Part shown: positions 25,684-33,373 of the stretch, one piece after another
Position numbering within the stretch: position 1 is the first letter of the stretch
How the letters are laid out: the number at the start of each line of letters is the position of its first letter
Source: Acholeplasmatales bacterium
GTDB taxonomy: Bacteria; Bacillota_I; Bacilli_A; Acholeplasmatales; Acholeplasmataceae
Assembly: GCA_031284605.1 (NCBI GenBank)
Contig: JAITXV010000033.1
Location: forward strand, 1 to 39,984
Reading direction: 5' to 3'
DNA: 39,984 nucleotides
Program-made: the position numbers and the translations under genes
The notes under the pieces: generated by a model
Told to the model about the DNA's origin: nothing
The model's database searches: none
What the model saw: only the letters and a program-made list of their open reading frames with translations

Positions 25684-25699
25684 ATGAAAACGTTTTCAT
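25684..25699. promoter_or_regulatory. Catabolite-responsive element (cre), perfect palindrome
   Basis: ATGAAAACGTTTTCAT is a perfect 16-base palindrome that satisfies the CcpA consensus WTGNAANCGNWNNCW. Its centre is about 53 bases upstream of the expected oppA transcription start, just beyond the -35 position. Sites there can activate, while overlapping sites repress; the sequence cannot tell which applies. Confidence 0.8.
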
Positions 25700-25842
25700 A
25701 GATTTTATGGTACCAAAATTTTCATAAAATTGCTATTTTTTAGGTTTTTATACTGTTTTTAACAAATTTATTAGTTTAATTCTTGTTTTGTTTTTGTCTA
25801 AATAACCAAAAATTGTATATTTGTAATTTTTTAGATAAAAAA

Positions 25843-25868
25843 AAGATAAGCCTAAGAAGGCTTATCTT
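25843..25868. terminator. Terminator after the 25880 gene
   Basis: AAGATAAGCC (25843-25852) and GGCTTATCTT (25859-25868) form a perfect 10-bp stem with a 6-base loop. On the minus strand it is followed by a run of eight T, 11 bases after the 74-residue gene. The plus-strand side is also T-rich. Confidence 0.88.
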
Positions 25869-25879
25869 GTTTATTTTTT

Positions 25880-26104
25880 TTATTTATCAGCATTCAATCT
25901 TGCTTTTTTTCTTGCAAAATATTTACCTAATAATAAATATATTGGAATAACAGATATTACTAAAAATAATCCACTTAATATAATACCTAGCTCAACTATT
26001 TCTCTATTAGTTGTGTAAAGTATTATAAATGGCAAAAATACAATGACTGCTATTAACAATATTATGAATAAATAATAATAATTTTTTACAAATTCCTTAA
26101 ACAT
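25880..26104 (-). CDS. Small two-helix membrane protein, 74 residues
   Basis: Two hydrophobic helices (about 10-31 and 37-61), with a basic C-terminus ending in KYFARKKARLNADK on the cytosolic side. No family is recognised. It has a TATAAT box (25 to 35 bases upstream, 26134-26139 on the minus strand), a GAGG ribosome site and its own strong terminator at 25843-25868. So it is a self-contained gene between the proteases and oppA, not a chance open frame. A link to peptide import is only positional. Confidence 0.7.
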   Translation of the reverse strand: MFKEFVKNYYYLFIILLIAVIVFLPFIILYTTNREIVELGIILSGLFLVISVIPIYLLLGKYFARKKARLNADK

Positions 26105-26133
26105 TTCTTATACCTCACATATAACATATATTT

Positions 26134-26139
26134 ATTATA
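26134..26139 (-). promoter_or_regulatory. -10 box TATAAT for the 74-residue membrane protein
   Basis: A perfect TATAAT on the minus strand 30 bases before the ATG at 26104, with GAGG between them. It has no TGn extension and no clear -35. Confidence 0.5.
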
Positions 26140-26169
26140 CAACATTTATTAGTTTTTTTATTATATTTT

Positions 26170-26215
26170 ATGCGAAGATGACTAAAATATCAAATTATTA
26201 TAGCCATCTTCGCAT
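26170..26215. terminator. 15-bp hairpin after the metalloprotease genes
   Basis: ATGCGAAGATGACTA (26170-26184) pairs with TAGCCATCTTCGCAT (26201-26215) with one mismatch or G-T wobble and a 16-base loop. It lies 39 bases after the protease stop. There is no immediate T-run on either side, so it may be a 3' stabilising structure as much as a terminator. Confidence 0.6.
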
Positions 26216-26253
26216 TTAAAATTAAATATATACTAAATGTTTGTTTTTTATTT

Positions 26254-28521
26254 TTACCTTTGTTCGTATTGAACTGATACTATAGCATAATTTTCAGCAA
26301 TTTCTTGAACAACAATAGATACTTTAGGATTATATTTACCAACTGTATACCATTTATATTGATTCCAGTTGTATAAGTTACCTTCTAATTTAAATAGTTC
26401 TGGGTCACCAGCTGTAAAATTCTTTGAGGTAGTATTTCTGTTTTTAGCTGAAATCCAATCAATTAATTTATGATCAGTATATGAGTTATTAAACATAAAC
26501 GGAGTGCCAAGTGTAGCATCAACATGATATACTCTTACTCCTGAGGCTGCAGGTGCAGAACTAGTGTATGAAAATAAACCAGTTTTTGTATAATAATCAA
26601 CTACTAAGTATTCAGTAAAGAATGAATGATTCCAATGGTAAGGGATAATTAGAGACTGACCAGAAGCAGGAGCATTATATAATTTAACAGTTACAGTTTC
26701 AGTTATAACTTGTGGAACTGTCCAACCTAATAAGATTTTGTTCCAAGGTCCATGATCTCCGTAATTGTAGTCCATCATATCAAAACCACCTAAACCTCCA
26801 CCAGCACCAACTTCATCATCATAATCATAAAAATCAGGTAAACCAAACATATGACCAGATTCATGGATAAATGTTTCACATTGAATAGGAATTTTTGAAT
26901 ATGCTCCTTCATAAAAGAAATCAAAACTTGCCCACATAAATACAGATGGTCTTATTTCTACTTCATCGCCTTCGTTATAAATAACATCTGGGTAACTATC
27001 ATATCCTTCAAGATACAAAGATTTATGAGCCCACCATTGTCCAGCCCATTCATTTGAATGAGGTCTCGCATATACTAAATAAATTCCATCAACATAACCG
27101 TCTCCGTTTGCATCGTGTTGAGTTATAGTTGTATTGTTATTTACATATTCCATAGATAAATTAATAGCTTGATAATCTAATCTATCACCATAAGTACTAG
27201 CAAATAAAGTTGAAGTCATATTTACTGCAAATGGTTCTAATATAGTTGGATTATAATTTACTGTACCATAACTTGTTTTATTATAATAACTAGCAACAGA
27301 TTCCCATCCAGTATCTGCGGGGTTTGTGCCAGCTTCACCAAAACCAATTCTTAAAGTCTCCATTCTTGTAAAATTTTTACCAGGAGCGGTACCATTATTA
27401 TCAGAAAATTTATAGTCAGTAAATTCTATTGGAATTACTATTGGATTAACTGTAATTGACTCTCTTGCATCAAGAGCACTTGTTGGTACAGATGCACTAT
27501 TACCTGCTGCAGGTGGAATACCAACTCTTAATTGACTATTACCAAATGCTTGCATTTGATCAGGAAGGGTTCTAATAGGGTTAGCATATATACCTTCGCC
27601 TCCTCCGTTATAATATTGATAAGGAGCGTATTCAGTAGTAACATAGTTTGCTTTTGAAACAGTTATTTCATATGTTCTTGAATCGTAAGTAGCATTATAT
27701 TTTACTATAGCAACTAAAGAAATACTTGTAGTAGCGAATGTTGGTGTTAATACACCATCTCCTGCTAATACTTCTGGTACACTTGAATTCCATAATACAG
27801 ATACTCCTTCTATTCCTGGGTCTGACAATAAATTGATATTAGCGTTTACAGCATTTGGATTAGGCATACTTGCATTTAAAGCATTTTCTACTACTACCCA
27901 TGCTTCTGATATTTTAATGTTAGTATCGCTTCCAGCTATTTGGTTATATTTAGCAACTAATATATAAGTTTTATTAATCAAAGTAGTAGATAAATCAACT
28001 ATTACATCATTTTCTGTCCAACCAACAAATTCATATCCAATTCTATCTGGAGTTGGAATACTAGCAGCTGGAATAATTGAAGAAGCATTAACACTAATAA
28101 CTTCAATTGAGTAAACGCAATTAAATGTTACTAAAAAGCTTGTTGCAGGAGCTTCTTCGCTTAAACCTAAAACGTTTGCTGTAAATTTATAACTAAAAGA
28201 TAAATCTTTATATGATAGTGTATATGTCAATATTACAACTTTTGATGAAGATGCTTGATGCACTACTGCACTGCCTCCGCTTATTGTAATAACTGCTGTA
28301 TCACTACTTACACAAGATACGCTTACACCTTCTACATCACTAGGAATAACAAAGTCATCGCCATCCTCTAAATTACTTAAATTAAGAGAAGAACTTATAC
28401 TTGCATAAGCGCTTTGAATTTTGTCAAATTCTTCTTTATGCAAAATTTGATCAGTTCCGCATGAAACAGCAACTAAAGAGAAAAATAATATGTTTATTAA
28501 TAATAATAATTTTTTAATCAT
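26254..28521 (-). CDS. Secreted M6-type zinc metalloprotease lipoprotein with intact active site
   Basis: A 755-residue exported lipoprotein (lipobox AVSC, cysteine 21). Order: an N-terminal Ig-like stretch, an InlB B-repeat-like module around 130-195 (IPTPDRIGYEFVGWTEND), a second Ig-like part, then a peptidase of the immune-inhibitor-A (M6) type from about 290. The zinc motif HESGHMFGLPD has H553, E554 and H557, with D563 following. A calcium-loop-like DANGDGYVDGIYLVYA and GGFDMMDYNYGDHGPWNK are also typical of M6. It would be tethered outside the cell and cut large proteins. It follows its paralogue by 12 bases with an AGGAGG site, and lies upstream of oppA, which suggests its products feed the importer. 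Confidence 0.9.
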   Translation of the reverse strand: MIKKLLLLINILFFSLVAVSCGTDQILHKEEFDKIQSAYASISSSLNLSNLEDGDDFVIPSDVEGVSVSCVSSDTAVITISGGSAVVHQASSSKVVILTYTLSYKDLSFSYKFTANVLGLSEEAPATSFLVTFNCVYSIEVISVNASSIIPAASIPTPDRIGYEFVGWTENDVIVDLSTTLINKTYILVAKYNQIAGSDTNIKISEAWVVVENALNASMPNPNAVNANINLLSDPGIEGVSVLWNSSVPEVLAGDGVLTPTFATTSISLVAIVKYNATYDSRTYEITVSKANYVTTEYAPYQYYNGGGEGIYANPIRTLPDQMQAFGNSQLRVGIPPAAGNSASVPTSALDARESITVNPIVIPIEFTDYKFSDNNGTAPGKNFTRMETLRIGFGEAGTNPADTGWESVASYYNKTSYGTVNYNPTILEPFAVNMTSTLFASTYGDRLDYQAINLSMEYVNNNTTITQHDANGDGYVDGIYLVYARPHSNEWAGQWWAHKSLYLEGYDSYPDVIYNEGDEVEIRPSVFMWASFDFFYEGAYSKIPIQCETFIHESGHMFGLPDFYDYDDEVGAGGGLGGFDMMDYNYGDHGPWNKILLGWTVPQVITETVTVKLYNAPASGQSLIIPYHWNHSFFTEYLVVDYYTKTGLFSYTSSAPAASGVRVYHVDATLGTPFMFNNSYTDHKLIDWISAKNRNTTSKNFTAGDPELFKLEGNLYNWNQYKWYTVGKYNPKVSIVVQEIAENYAIVSVQYEQR

Positions 28522-28533
28522 TTTTTTTACCTC

Positions 28534-30714
28534 CTAAATGAATGTTATGCTGATAACAGCATAATCATCGTCTGGGTCAATAGTTAAAACTTTAATATTT
28601 AATCTACTTCCATCTGCAAATTTAAATTTAGACCAAGAATAAGTTGAAGCTTGATTGAAAAGTGCAGCATCTGTAGCTGGGGATTCACTAGTAATTGTTG
28701 GACCACTACCAGCAAACAATTGGATTAGTTTTCCATTAGTATAAATATTACTAGCAGGATTAAACGAAGTTGTTGGATTAAATGTTACATAATATATTCT
28801 TACACCTCTTGTTGTAAATACTGGCATTCCAGTATAGTGTTGTGCTTGGATAGCATACATTCCATTTGGTGTATAATAATCAACTAATAAGTAATCTCCA
28901 TAATATGAATTATTCCAATTAGGTTTTATAAGTAAAGTTTGACCAGTAGTTGAAGCAGGAGATAATTTAATCATAGCTGATGAAGTAACTACTTGTGGAG
29001 CAATCCAACCCATTACGAGTTTACTCCAAGGACCGTGATCTCCTGTGTTAGAGTGCATCATATCCATATATCCTAATCCATTTTGTACTTCAGGACCTCT
29101 TGCATATTCATAATAATAAGGTAATCCGAAAAATCTTCCAGATTCATGAATAATGATTTCAGCATTTACGTTAATATCTAATTCTTTTACGTTTTCAATT
29201 AAATTTTCAACACTATACCAAACATATCCGTATGGGCGATAAACTACTGAGTTTTGTTCATAACTTATATCTCCTAAAGTATATTCAGATTTTCTATATA
29301 AATCATGATATGTCCAGTAAGGAGGGTATGTTCCAGTTAATTGTTGTGGTGCTGAATATACTATGTATATAGCATCAATATATCCATCTCCATTAGCGTC
29401 GTGTTGTGCAAAGTTAATTGAATCTTTAATTGTGTCAAGAGCTAGTTTTAAAGCATTATAATCAAGATAATTTTTATTTCCATAAGCTCCAGCGGTTTCA
29501 AACTGAGCAACTGTTACATTTGTATGAACTACAGGTGTAACTACTCCGTTTATATCAACGTGATTATATGAAGATTTTTGATAGAAAGTTCTTAATGATT
29601 CCCATCCTGTTTCTTGACTAGTACCAAACCAACCTTTTTCAATTTTATCTAATTCTTCAGGTGTGAAGCTGTCATTAGAAAAATCAATAGGTACTACTAT
29701 AGCATTTACGCTAGTTATGCCTTCACTACTATATGATGGAGCTTGAATAACTTGACCAAGTGATGCCATCTTATCTTGTAGTAATTGTACACCTGAAACA
29801 TCAGAAGCAGTAAAATTAGTAACTTCATCCCAAGGTATTTGATATTTATGAACCACAAAAGTAAATGATCTAGTTTCCTGATAATCAGCAGTAGCGTTTA
29901 TTAAAGTTTTTGGAACTCTAAGTTTTGCAGATAAAGTTACAGATGTATCTGCATCCATAGGTTTTGTTAAAATTCCTAATAAACTAATAACGCTAGAATT
30001 AGTTGTAGTCCAGGTTACTTTAGCTGTTGCATAGGTTTCACCTTTTAGTGGTAAAACAAGATTTTGGTCAACTACGTTTCCATCTGTTACATTTGAATAA
30101 AGAATAGCAATAACCTCACTCCAAGTTATGGCTATTGGATTATCAGCCAAAGAAACACTTGAATACTTAGCATTAAAAATGTGAGATTCATTTATAACTA
30201 CGTCAGTAACTATAACCTCGATTCCGTTTTCAAACCATCCTACAAAGATATAACTATCTAAGTTAGGAGTAGGAACATCAGATGATGCTACTTTTGCACC
30301 AGCAGGAACACTTATTACTTTCACATCACTTCCATAATGGAATATTACACTATATTCGGTTGGGGTAGGTATAACAGCCTCCAATCCTAGTACTATAACA
30401 TTATAATGATATGTAGCAGTAGTTTCTCTAAACACTGCAGTAATAGTTAGTTTAACTAATACATCATTTTCAGATCTAGTTACTACAGCGTTTTGATTGT
30501 TAATAACAATAGCAGCGTTATCACTAGCGTATGAAAATTGTACTGAAGATACATCACTTAATAAACTAAAGTTTGATGTGGTGCTAGTTGGTAAGCTATC
30601 TGAAACACTGTTGTAAGCGTCTTGAATAATTTTATAATCAACCTGTTCGCCTTTACAAGAAACAAATAGTATTCCAAGTAATATAGCATTGAATAAAATG
30701 ATAATTTTTTTCAT
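28534..30714 (-). CDS. M6-type metalloprotease paralogue with a destroyed zinc site
   Basis: A 726-residue lipoprotein (lipobox FVSC, cysteine 20) with the same architecture as the gene after it: Ig-like part, InlB B-repeat-like module (VPTPNLDSYIFVGWFENG), Ig-like part and M6-type domain. The DANGDGYIDAIYIVYSA loop and GYMDMMHSNTGDHGPW are kept, but the zinc motif reads HESGRFFGLPY: H523 and E524 remain while the second histidine is R527 and the motif aspartate is Y533. The frame is otherwise full-length, so it is a probable non-catalytic partner, not a decaying gene. It has no ribosome binding site of its own; a ten-codon open frame ends 9 bases upstream. Confidence 0.88.
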   Translation of the reverse strand: MKKIIILFNAILLGILFVSCKGEQVDYKIIQDAYNSVSDSLPTSTTSNFSLLSDVSSVQFSYASDNAAIVINNQNAVVTRSENDVLVKLTITAVFRETTATYHYNVIVLGLEAVIPTPTEYSVIFHYGSDVKVISVPAGAKVASSDVPTPNLDSYIFVGWFENGIEVIVTDVVINESHIFNAKYSSVSLADNPIAITWSEVIAILYSNVTDGNVVDQNLVLPLKGETYATAKVTWTTTNSSVISLLGILTKPMDADTSVTLSAKLRVPKTLINATADYQETRSFTFVVHKYQIPWDEVTNFTASDVSGVQLLQDKMASLGQVIQAPSYSSEGITSVNAIVVPIDFSNDSFTPEELDKIEKGWFGTSQETGWESLRTFYQKSSYNHVDINGVVTPVVHTNVTVAQFETAGAYGNKNYLDYNALKLALDTIKDSINFAQHDANGDGYIDAIYIVYSAPQQLTGTYPPYWTYHDLYRKSEYTLGDISYEQNSVVYRPYGYVWYSVENLIENVKELDINVNAEIIIHESGRFFGLPYYYEYARGPEVQNGLGYMDMMHSNTGDHGPWSKLVMGWIAPQVVTSSAMIKLSPASTTGQTLLIKPNWNNSYYGDYLLVDYYTPNGMYAIQAQHYTGMPVFTTRGVRIYYVTFNPTTSFNPASNIYTNGKLIQLFAGSGPTITSESPATDAALFNQASTYSWSKFKFADGSRLNIKVLTIDPDDDYAVISITFI

Positions 30715-30723
30715 TTCATATGT

Positions 30724-30756
30724 TTATATGTCACTAATTTGAGCAAGATTTGACAT
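30724..30756 (-). CDS. Candidate ten-codon leader peptide
   Basis: ATG 30756 to TAA 30724 encodes MSNLAQISDI. It carries the only good ribosome binding site of this leader (GAAGGGAG, 7 bases upstream) and stops 9 bases before the 30714 start, in the same frame. It could pass ribosomes to the protease gene by re-initiation. It is too short for any homology. Confidence 0.45.
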   Translation of the reverse strand: MSNLAQISDI

Positions 30757-30812
30757 ATTTACTCCCTTCGAAATTTTTTTATGCCCAAATGAACTATTTT
30801 AATAGTTATCTA

Positions 30813-30822
30813 ATTTTATCAC
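30813..30822 (-). promoter_or_regulatory. Extended -10 promoter for the protease pair
   Basis: Reads GTGATAAAAT on the minus strand, a TGn-extended TAAAAT. It would give a leader of about 90 bases that contains a small AACTATT/AATAGTT hairpin (about 30791-30806) and the ten-codon frame. Confidence 0.5.
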
Positions 30823-30851
30823 ATTTCTTCAAAAAAAATGATAATTAAATT

Positions 30852-30865
30852 ATGAAAGCGTTATT
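30852..30865. promoter_or_regulatory. Near-consensus cre upstream of the protease pair
   Basis: TGAAAGCGTTATTA matches the 14-base cre core except at the conserved C near the end (T here). Its placement about 40 bases upstream of the -10 resembles that of the perfect cre at oppA. Confidence 0.45.
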
Positions 30866-30869
30866 ATTT

Positions 30870-31297
30870 TTTTTATACTCACTAATATTCTTGATTTTTT
30901 AATAAACTTTTACATTTGTTTAGAAAAAATATCTAAATTGGTTTTTAAATGAGCATTACTATTTTTTTATATATCGCACTCTATAACTAAGAGTTCAATT
31001 AATATAAAACGTTCGCTTTTAATTAAATTATCGTGTTTATTTGTTTTTTTCTTTATTACTCTCCTTTTTTTGTATTTATAAATTAAAAATTGTTTATAGT
31101 ATTTTGATATTTAATCTATCAATAAATGATTATATTTGTTTAATACTCACATATTTGTTTTAGATGTTATTATTTTATCACTACTAATACGTTTTTAAGT
31201 AATATATCCTGCTTTATCTAATTGTGATAGTGGATTAATATATAAATAATGATTTAAAGCTTGTATATTGTTAAGATTATACTCTAAAAAATAAAAA
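30870..31297. other. AT-rich gap with no gene
   Basis: No frame here has both a start and plausible length, and I see no RNA gene. A 33-codon start-less minus-strand frame (30967-31064) is the only coding-like text. The right edge is the tRNA-Glu terminator. Confidence 0.6.
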
Positions 31298-31321
31298 AAC
31301 TCCTAAGAAAACCTAAGAGTT
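31298..31321 (-). terminator. Terminator after tRNA-Glu
   Basis: On the minus strand AACTCTTAGG and CTTAGGAGTT pair (two G-T) around a TTTT loop, followed by a run of T. It lies 12 bases after the tRNA. Confidence 0.82.
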
Positions 31322-31332
31322 AAAATAATAAA

Positions 31333-31408
31333 TGGTGACGAATACGGGATTCGAACCCGTGAATGCATGCGTGAAAGGCATGTGAGTTAACCGTTTCTCC
31401 AATTCGCC
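31333..31408 (-). tRNA. tRNA-Glu, anticodon TTC
   Basis: On the minus strand GGCGAAT pairs with ATTCGTC (one G-U), followed by A and an encoded CCA. The anticodon arm CATGC-CTTTCAC-GCATG carries TTC, which reads GAA and GAG. The T-arm CACGG-GTTCGAAT-CCCGT is standard. Total 76 bases. Confidence 0.96.
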
Positions 31409-31499
31409 ACTTATGAAACGCTTATATATTTTACTATAAATATTTAAATATGTCAAGGATAATGGCATTCTTATTTGGCTTATTATATAATTTGATAAT

Positions 31500-31544
31500 A
31501 TAAACACCAATAAATACAAAATTCTTGTATTTATTGGTGTTTAT
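31500..31544. terminator. 20-bp perfect hairpin between the reductase gene and tRNA-Glu
   Basis: Arms 31500-31519 and 31525-31544 are exact reverse complements around AATTC. The hairpin lies 100 bases after the minus-strand reductase gene and 92 before the tRNA. Neither side has an adjacent T-run, though AT-rich DNA with six T follows rightward at 31555. It may end the reductase transcript. Confidence 0.6.
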
Positions 31545-31644
31545 CCATGAATTATTTTTTATAAACTATGTACTTCTGAAATATATGAATTGTTAAGATT
31601 ACCTAAATATATCTAGTTTGATAATATTAACCCCTTTTTTAGTA

Positions 31645-32763
31645 TTATTTATTGATGTTCTTTTTAATTTCTTCTAACTTAGAAGGTATTTTAATACTTT
31701 GTGGACATTTAGATAAACATACTCCGCACTTAACACAAGACTCTAAATATGAATCTTCAATTAATACTTCTAAATCAAAATCAGTGCATCTATCATATAT
31801 ATACATTTCATTATATCTAGCGAATATATTTTTAATATCAACTCCTGCTGGGCAAGGCATACAATATTTACATCCAGTACAAGGAACAAATATTCTTTTT
31901 TCTAAGTTTTCTCTAACTTTAGCAATTATTTCATAATCTTCAGTGTCGTATCTATCTTCTGAATTGAATGTTTTAATATTGTCTTCAACTTGATATAAAT
32001 TACTCATTCCACTTAATATAGTAACAATATTTTTAAATTGAAATAAAAATCTAAATGCCCAACTAGAAATACTCCAAGTAGGGTGTTTTAGAAACAATGG
32101 TAAACTAATATTACTAGGTAATTTAGATAATGAACCACCTTTTACTGGTTCCATAATTATTACAGGAATATCATATTTTTCTAATAAATTATAACCAGTA
32201 ATGCCTTGTTGATGATCTAAATCCATATAATTAAGTTGAATTTGTACTATATCCCAATATTTTTTACCATCTTCTAAAATATAAATAAAATCTTCTAATA
32301 CTCCGTGAAATGAAAATCCTAAGTGTTTAATTTTACCTTGTTTTTTTAAAGCAACCATTTTTTCAAATACACCAAGTGATTTAATATGGTCGTATTTAAC
32401 TTTATCGATAGCGTGAATAAGATAAAAATCTACATAATCCATTTGTAACTTAGTTAGTTGTTCATTAAATATTTTTAAGATGTCTTCTTCCTTAAATACT
32501 TTCCATACTGGTAATTTAGTAGTGATAGTAAAACTATCTCTAGCATAATCTTTTAGTATTTCACCAACTACTAATTCACTTTGTCCTCCGTGATAAGGAT
32601 ATGCAGTATCAAAATAGGTAACTCCTCCTTTGAAAGCTTCACTAAACATAATTCTTACTTGTTCTTTGTCTATTTCGCCATCTTCTAAAGTAGGAAATCT
32701 CATACAACCAAAGCCTAACAAACTTGGTTTTGTTTTTAATTTTTTAAATTCTCTTTTTTCCAT
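31645..32763 (-). CDS. Aldo/keto reductase fused to a 2[4Fe-4S] ferredoxin domain
   Basis: A 372-residue oxidoreductase. Residues 1 to about 290 form an aldo/keto reductase barrel: LGFGCMRFPT at the start, FDTAYPYHGG with the catalytic Asp and Tyr, TTKLPVW with the catalytic Lys, YLIHAID with His, and SGMSN near the end. The C-terminal part has two clusters, CTGCKYCMPCP (about 297) and CVKCGVCLSKCP (about 347), each an Fe-S motif. This layout is the COG1453 type, whose substrates are mostly unknown; a link to a ferredoxin-based redox pool is plausible. It follows the 32765 gene with one base between them. Confidence 0.92.
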   Translation of the reverse strand: MEKREFKKLKTKPSLLGFGCMRFPTLEDGEIDKEQVRIMFSEAFKGGVTYFDTAYPYHGGQSELVVGEILKDYARDSFTITTKLPVWKVFKEEDILKIFNEQLTKLQMDYVDFYLIHAIDKVKYDHIKSLGVFEKMVALKKQGKIKHLGFSFHGVLEDFIYILEDGKKYWDIVQIQLNYMDLDHQQGITGYNLLEKYDIPVIIMEPVKGGSLSKLPSNISLPLFLKHPTWSISSWAFRFLFQFKNIVTILSGMSNLYQVEDNIKTFNSEDRYDTEDYEIIAKVRENLEKRIFVPCTGCKYCMPCPAGVDIKNIFARYNEMYIYDRCTDFDLEVLIEDSYLESCVKCGVCLSKCPQSIKIPSKLEEIKKNINK

Positions 32764-32764
32764 C

Positions 32765-33262
32765 TTATTTTATTAATTCCTTTACATATTTTTTATTTAT
32801 TACTCGGTAGTGTGGACTATAATATTCGTTGTAGATATTAGAATGATGGGTTGGTGTAAAATCATAATTATCTAAAAAGTTTATATTATCTAAATGTTTA
32901 ATACTTTCTAGCACTTCTTTAAAATTGTTTGTTTTAGGTGTTATAGTGTTAGCACTTTTAACAAAATATTTATTCAATAACTTTAAATCTTTGTTTTGTC
33001 TAACATATTCACTTAAATATATTCTAACATATTCTCCACCAATATCTTCTAATAAAGTACTGTTATTATCTAGTAAAATATTGTTTATTTCTTCTTGTAA
33101 ATAAGCATATGAGCTTTTAGAACTCTTTATCATATGACCTGGACCAAAATAGCGTTGAAATAGGAGCTTTACAATATCTTGAAATTGAATATAAGGATAT
33201 TTTATTATATGTTCTTTTATTATTTGATCTTCAATTGTAATGTTTTTATAAGTATTTTCCAT
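32765..33262 (-). CDS. Conserved-looking soluble protein of unknown function
   Basis: About 166 residues with no signal or membrane segment. The blocks LLFQRYFGPGHMI near the start and SNIYNEYYSPHYRVINKKY at the end look conserved, but I cannot name the family. It is co-transcribed with the reductase after it. The start is uncertain: ATG 33262 lies 20 bases from the AAGGAG at 33283-33288, and TTG 33268 lies 14 bases from it. A four-codon frame (MIYF) starts 3 bases after that site and ends over the TTG, so coupling is possible. It diverges from pflB, sharing a 110-base region. Confidence 0.78.
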   Translation of the reverse strand: MENTYKNITIEDQIIKEHIIKYPYIQFQDIVKLLFQRYFGPGHMIKSSKSSYAYLQEEINNILLDNNSTLLEDIGGEYVRIYLSEYVRQNKDLKLLNKYFVKSANTITPKTNNFKEVLESIKHLDNINFLDNYDFTPTHHSNIYNEYYSPHYRVINKKYVKELIK

Positions 33263-33319
33263 TTTCAAAAATATATCATTTTCTCCTTAATACTTTATTA
33301 TACAAAAATGTTATAAAAA

Positions 33320-33329
33320 ATGTTAAAAT
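33320..33329 (+). promoter_or_regulatory. Extended -10 promoter for pflB
   Basis: ATGTTAAAAT is a TGn-extended TAAAAT 44 bases before the pflB ATG, of the same kind as other promoters here. Confidence 0.55.
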
Positions 33330-33373
33330 AAAGTACTACATTGCAAAAACAATGTGAAAATGAGGTGAAAAAT

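Noticed and set aside
30967-31064. Minus-strand frame reading SERFILIELLVIECDI, like the type IV prepilin FTLIELLVVIA motif
   Set aside because: Only about 33 codons, no start codon, no peptidase glycine before the motif and no pilin genes nearby; probably chance in AT-rich DNA.
31313-31519. 68-codon minus-strand open frame
   Set aside because: It reads straight through the tRNA-Glu gene and its terminator, so it is not a protein gene.
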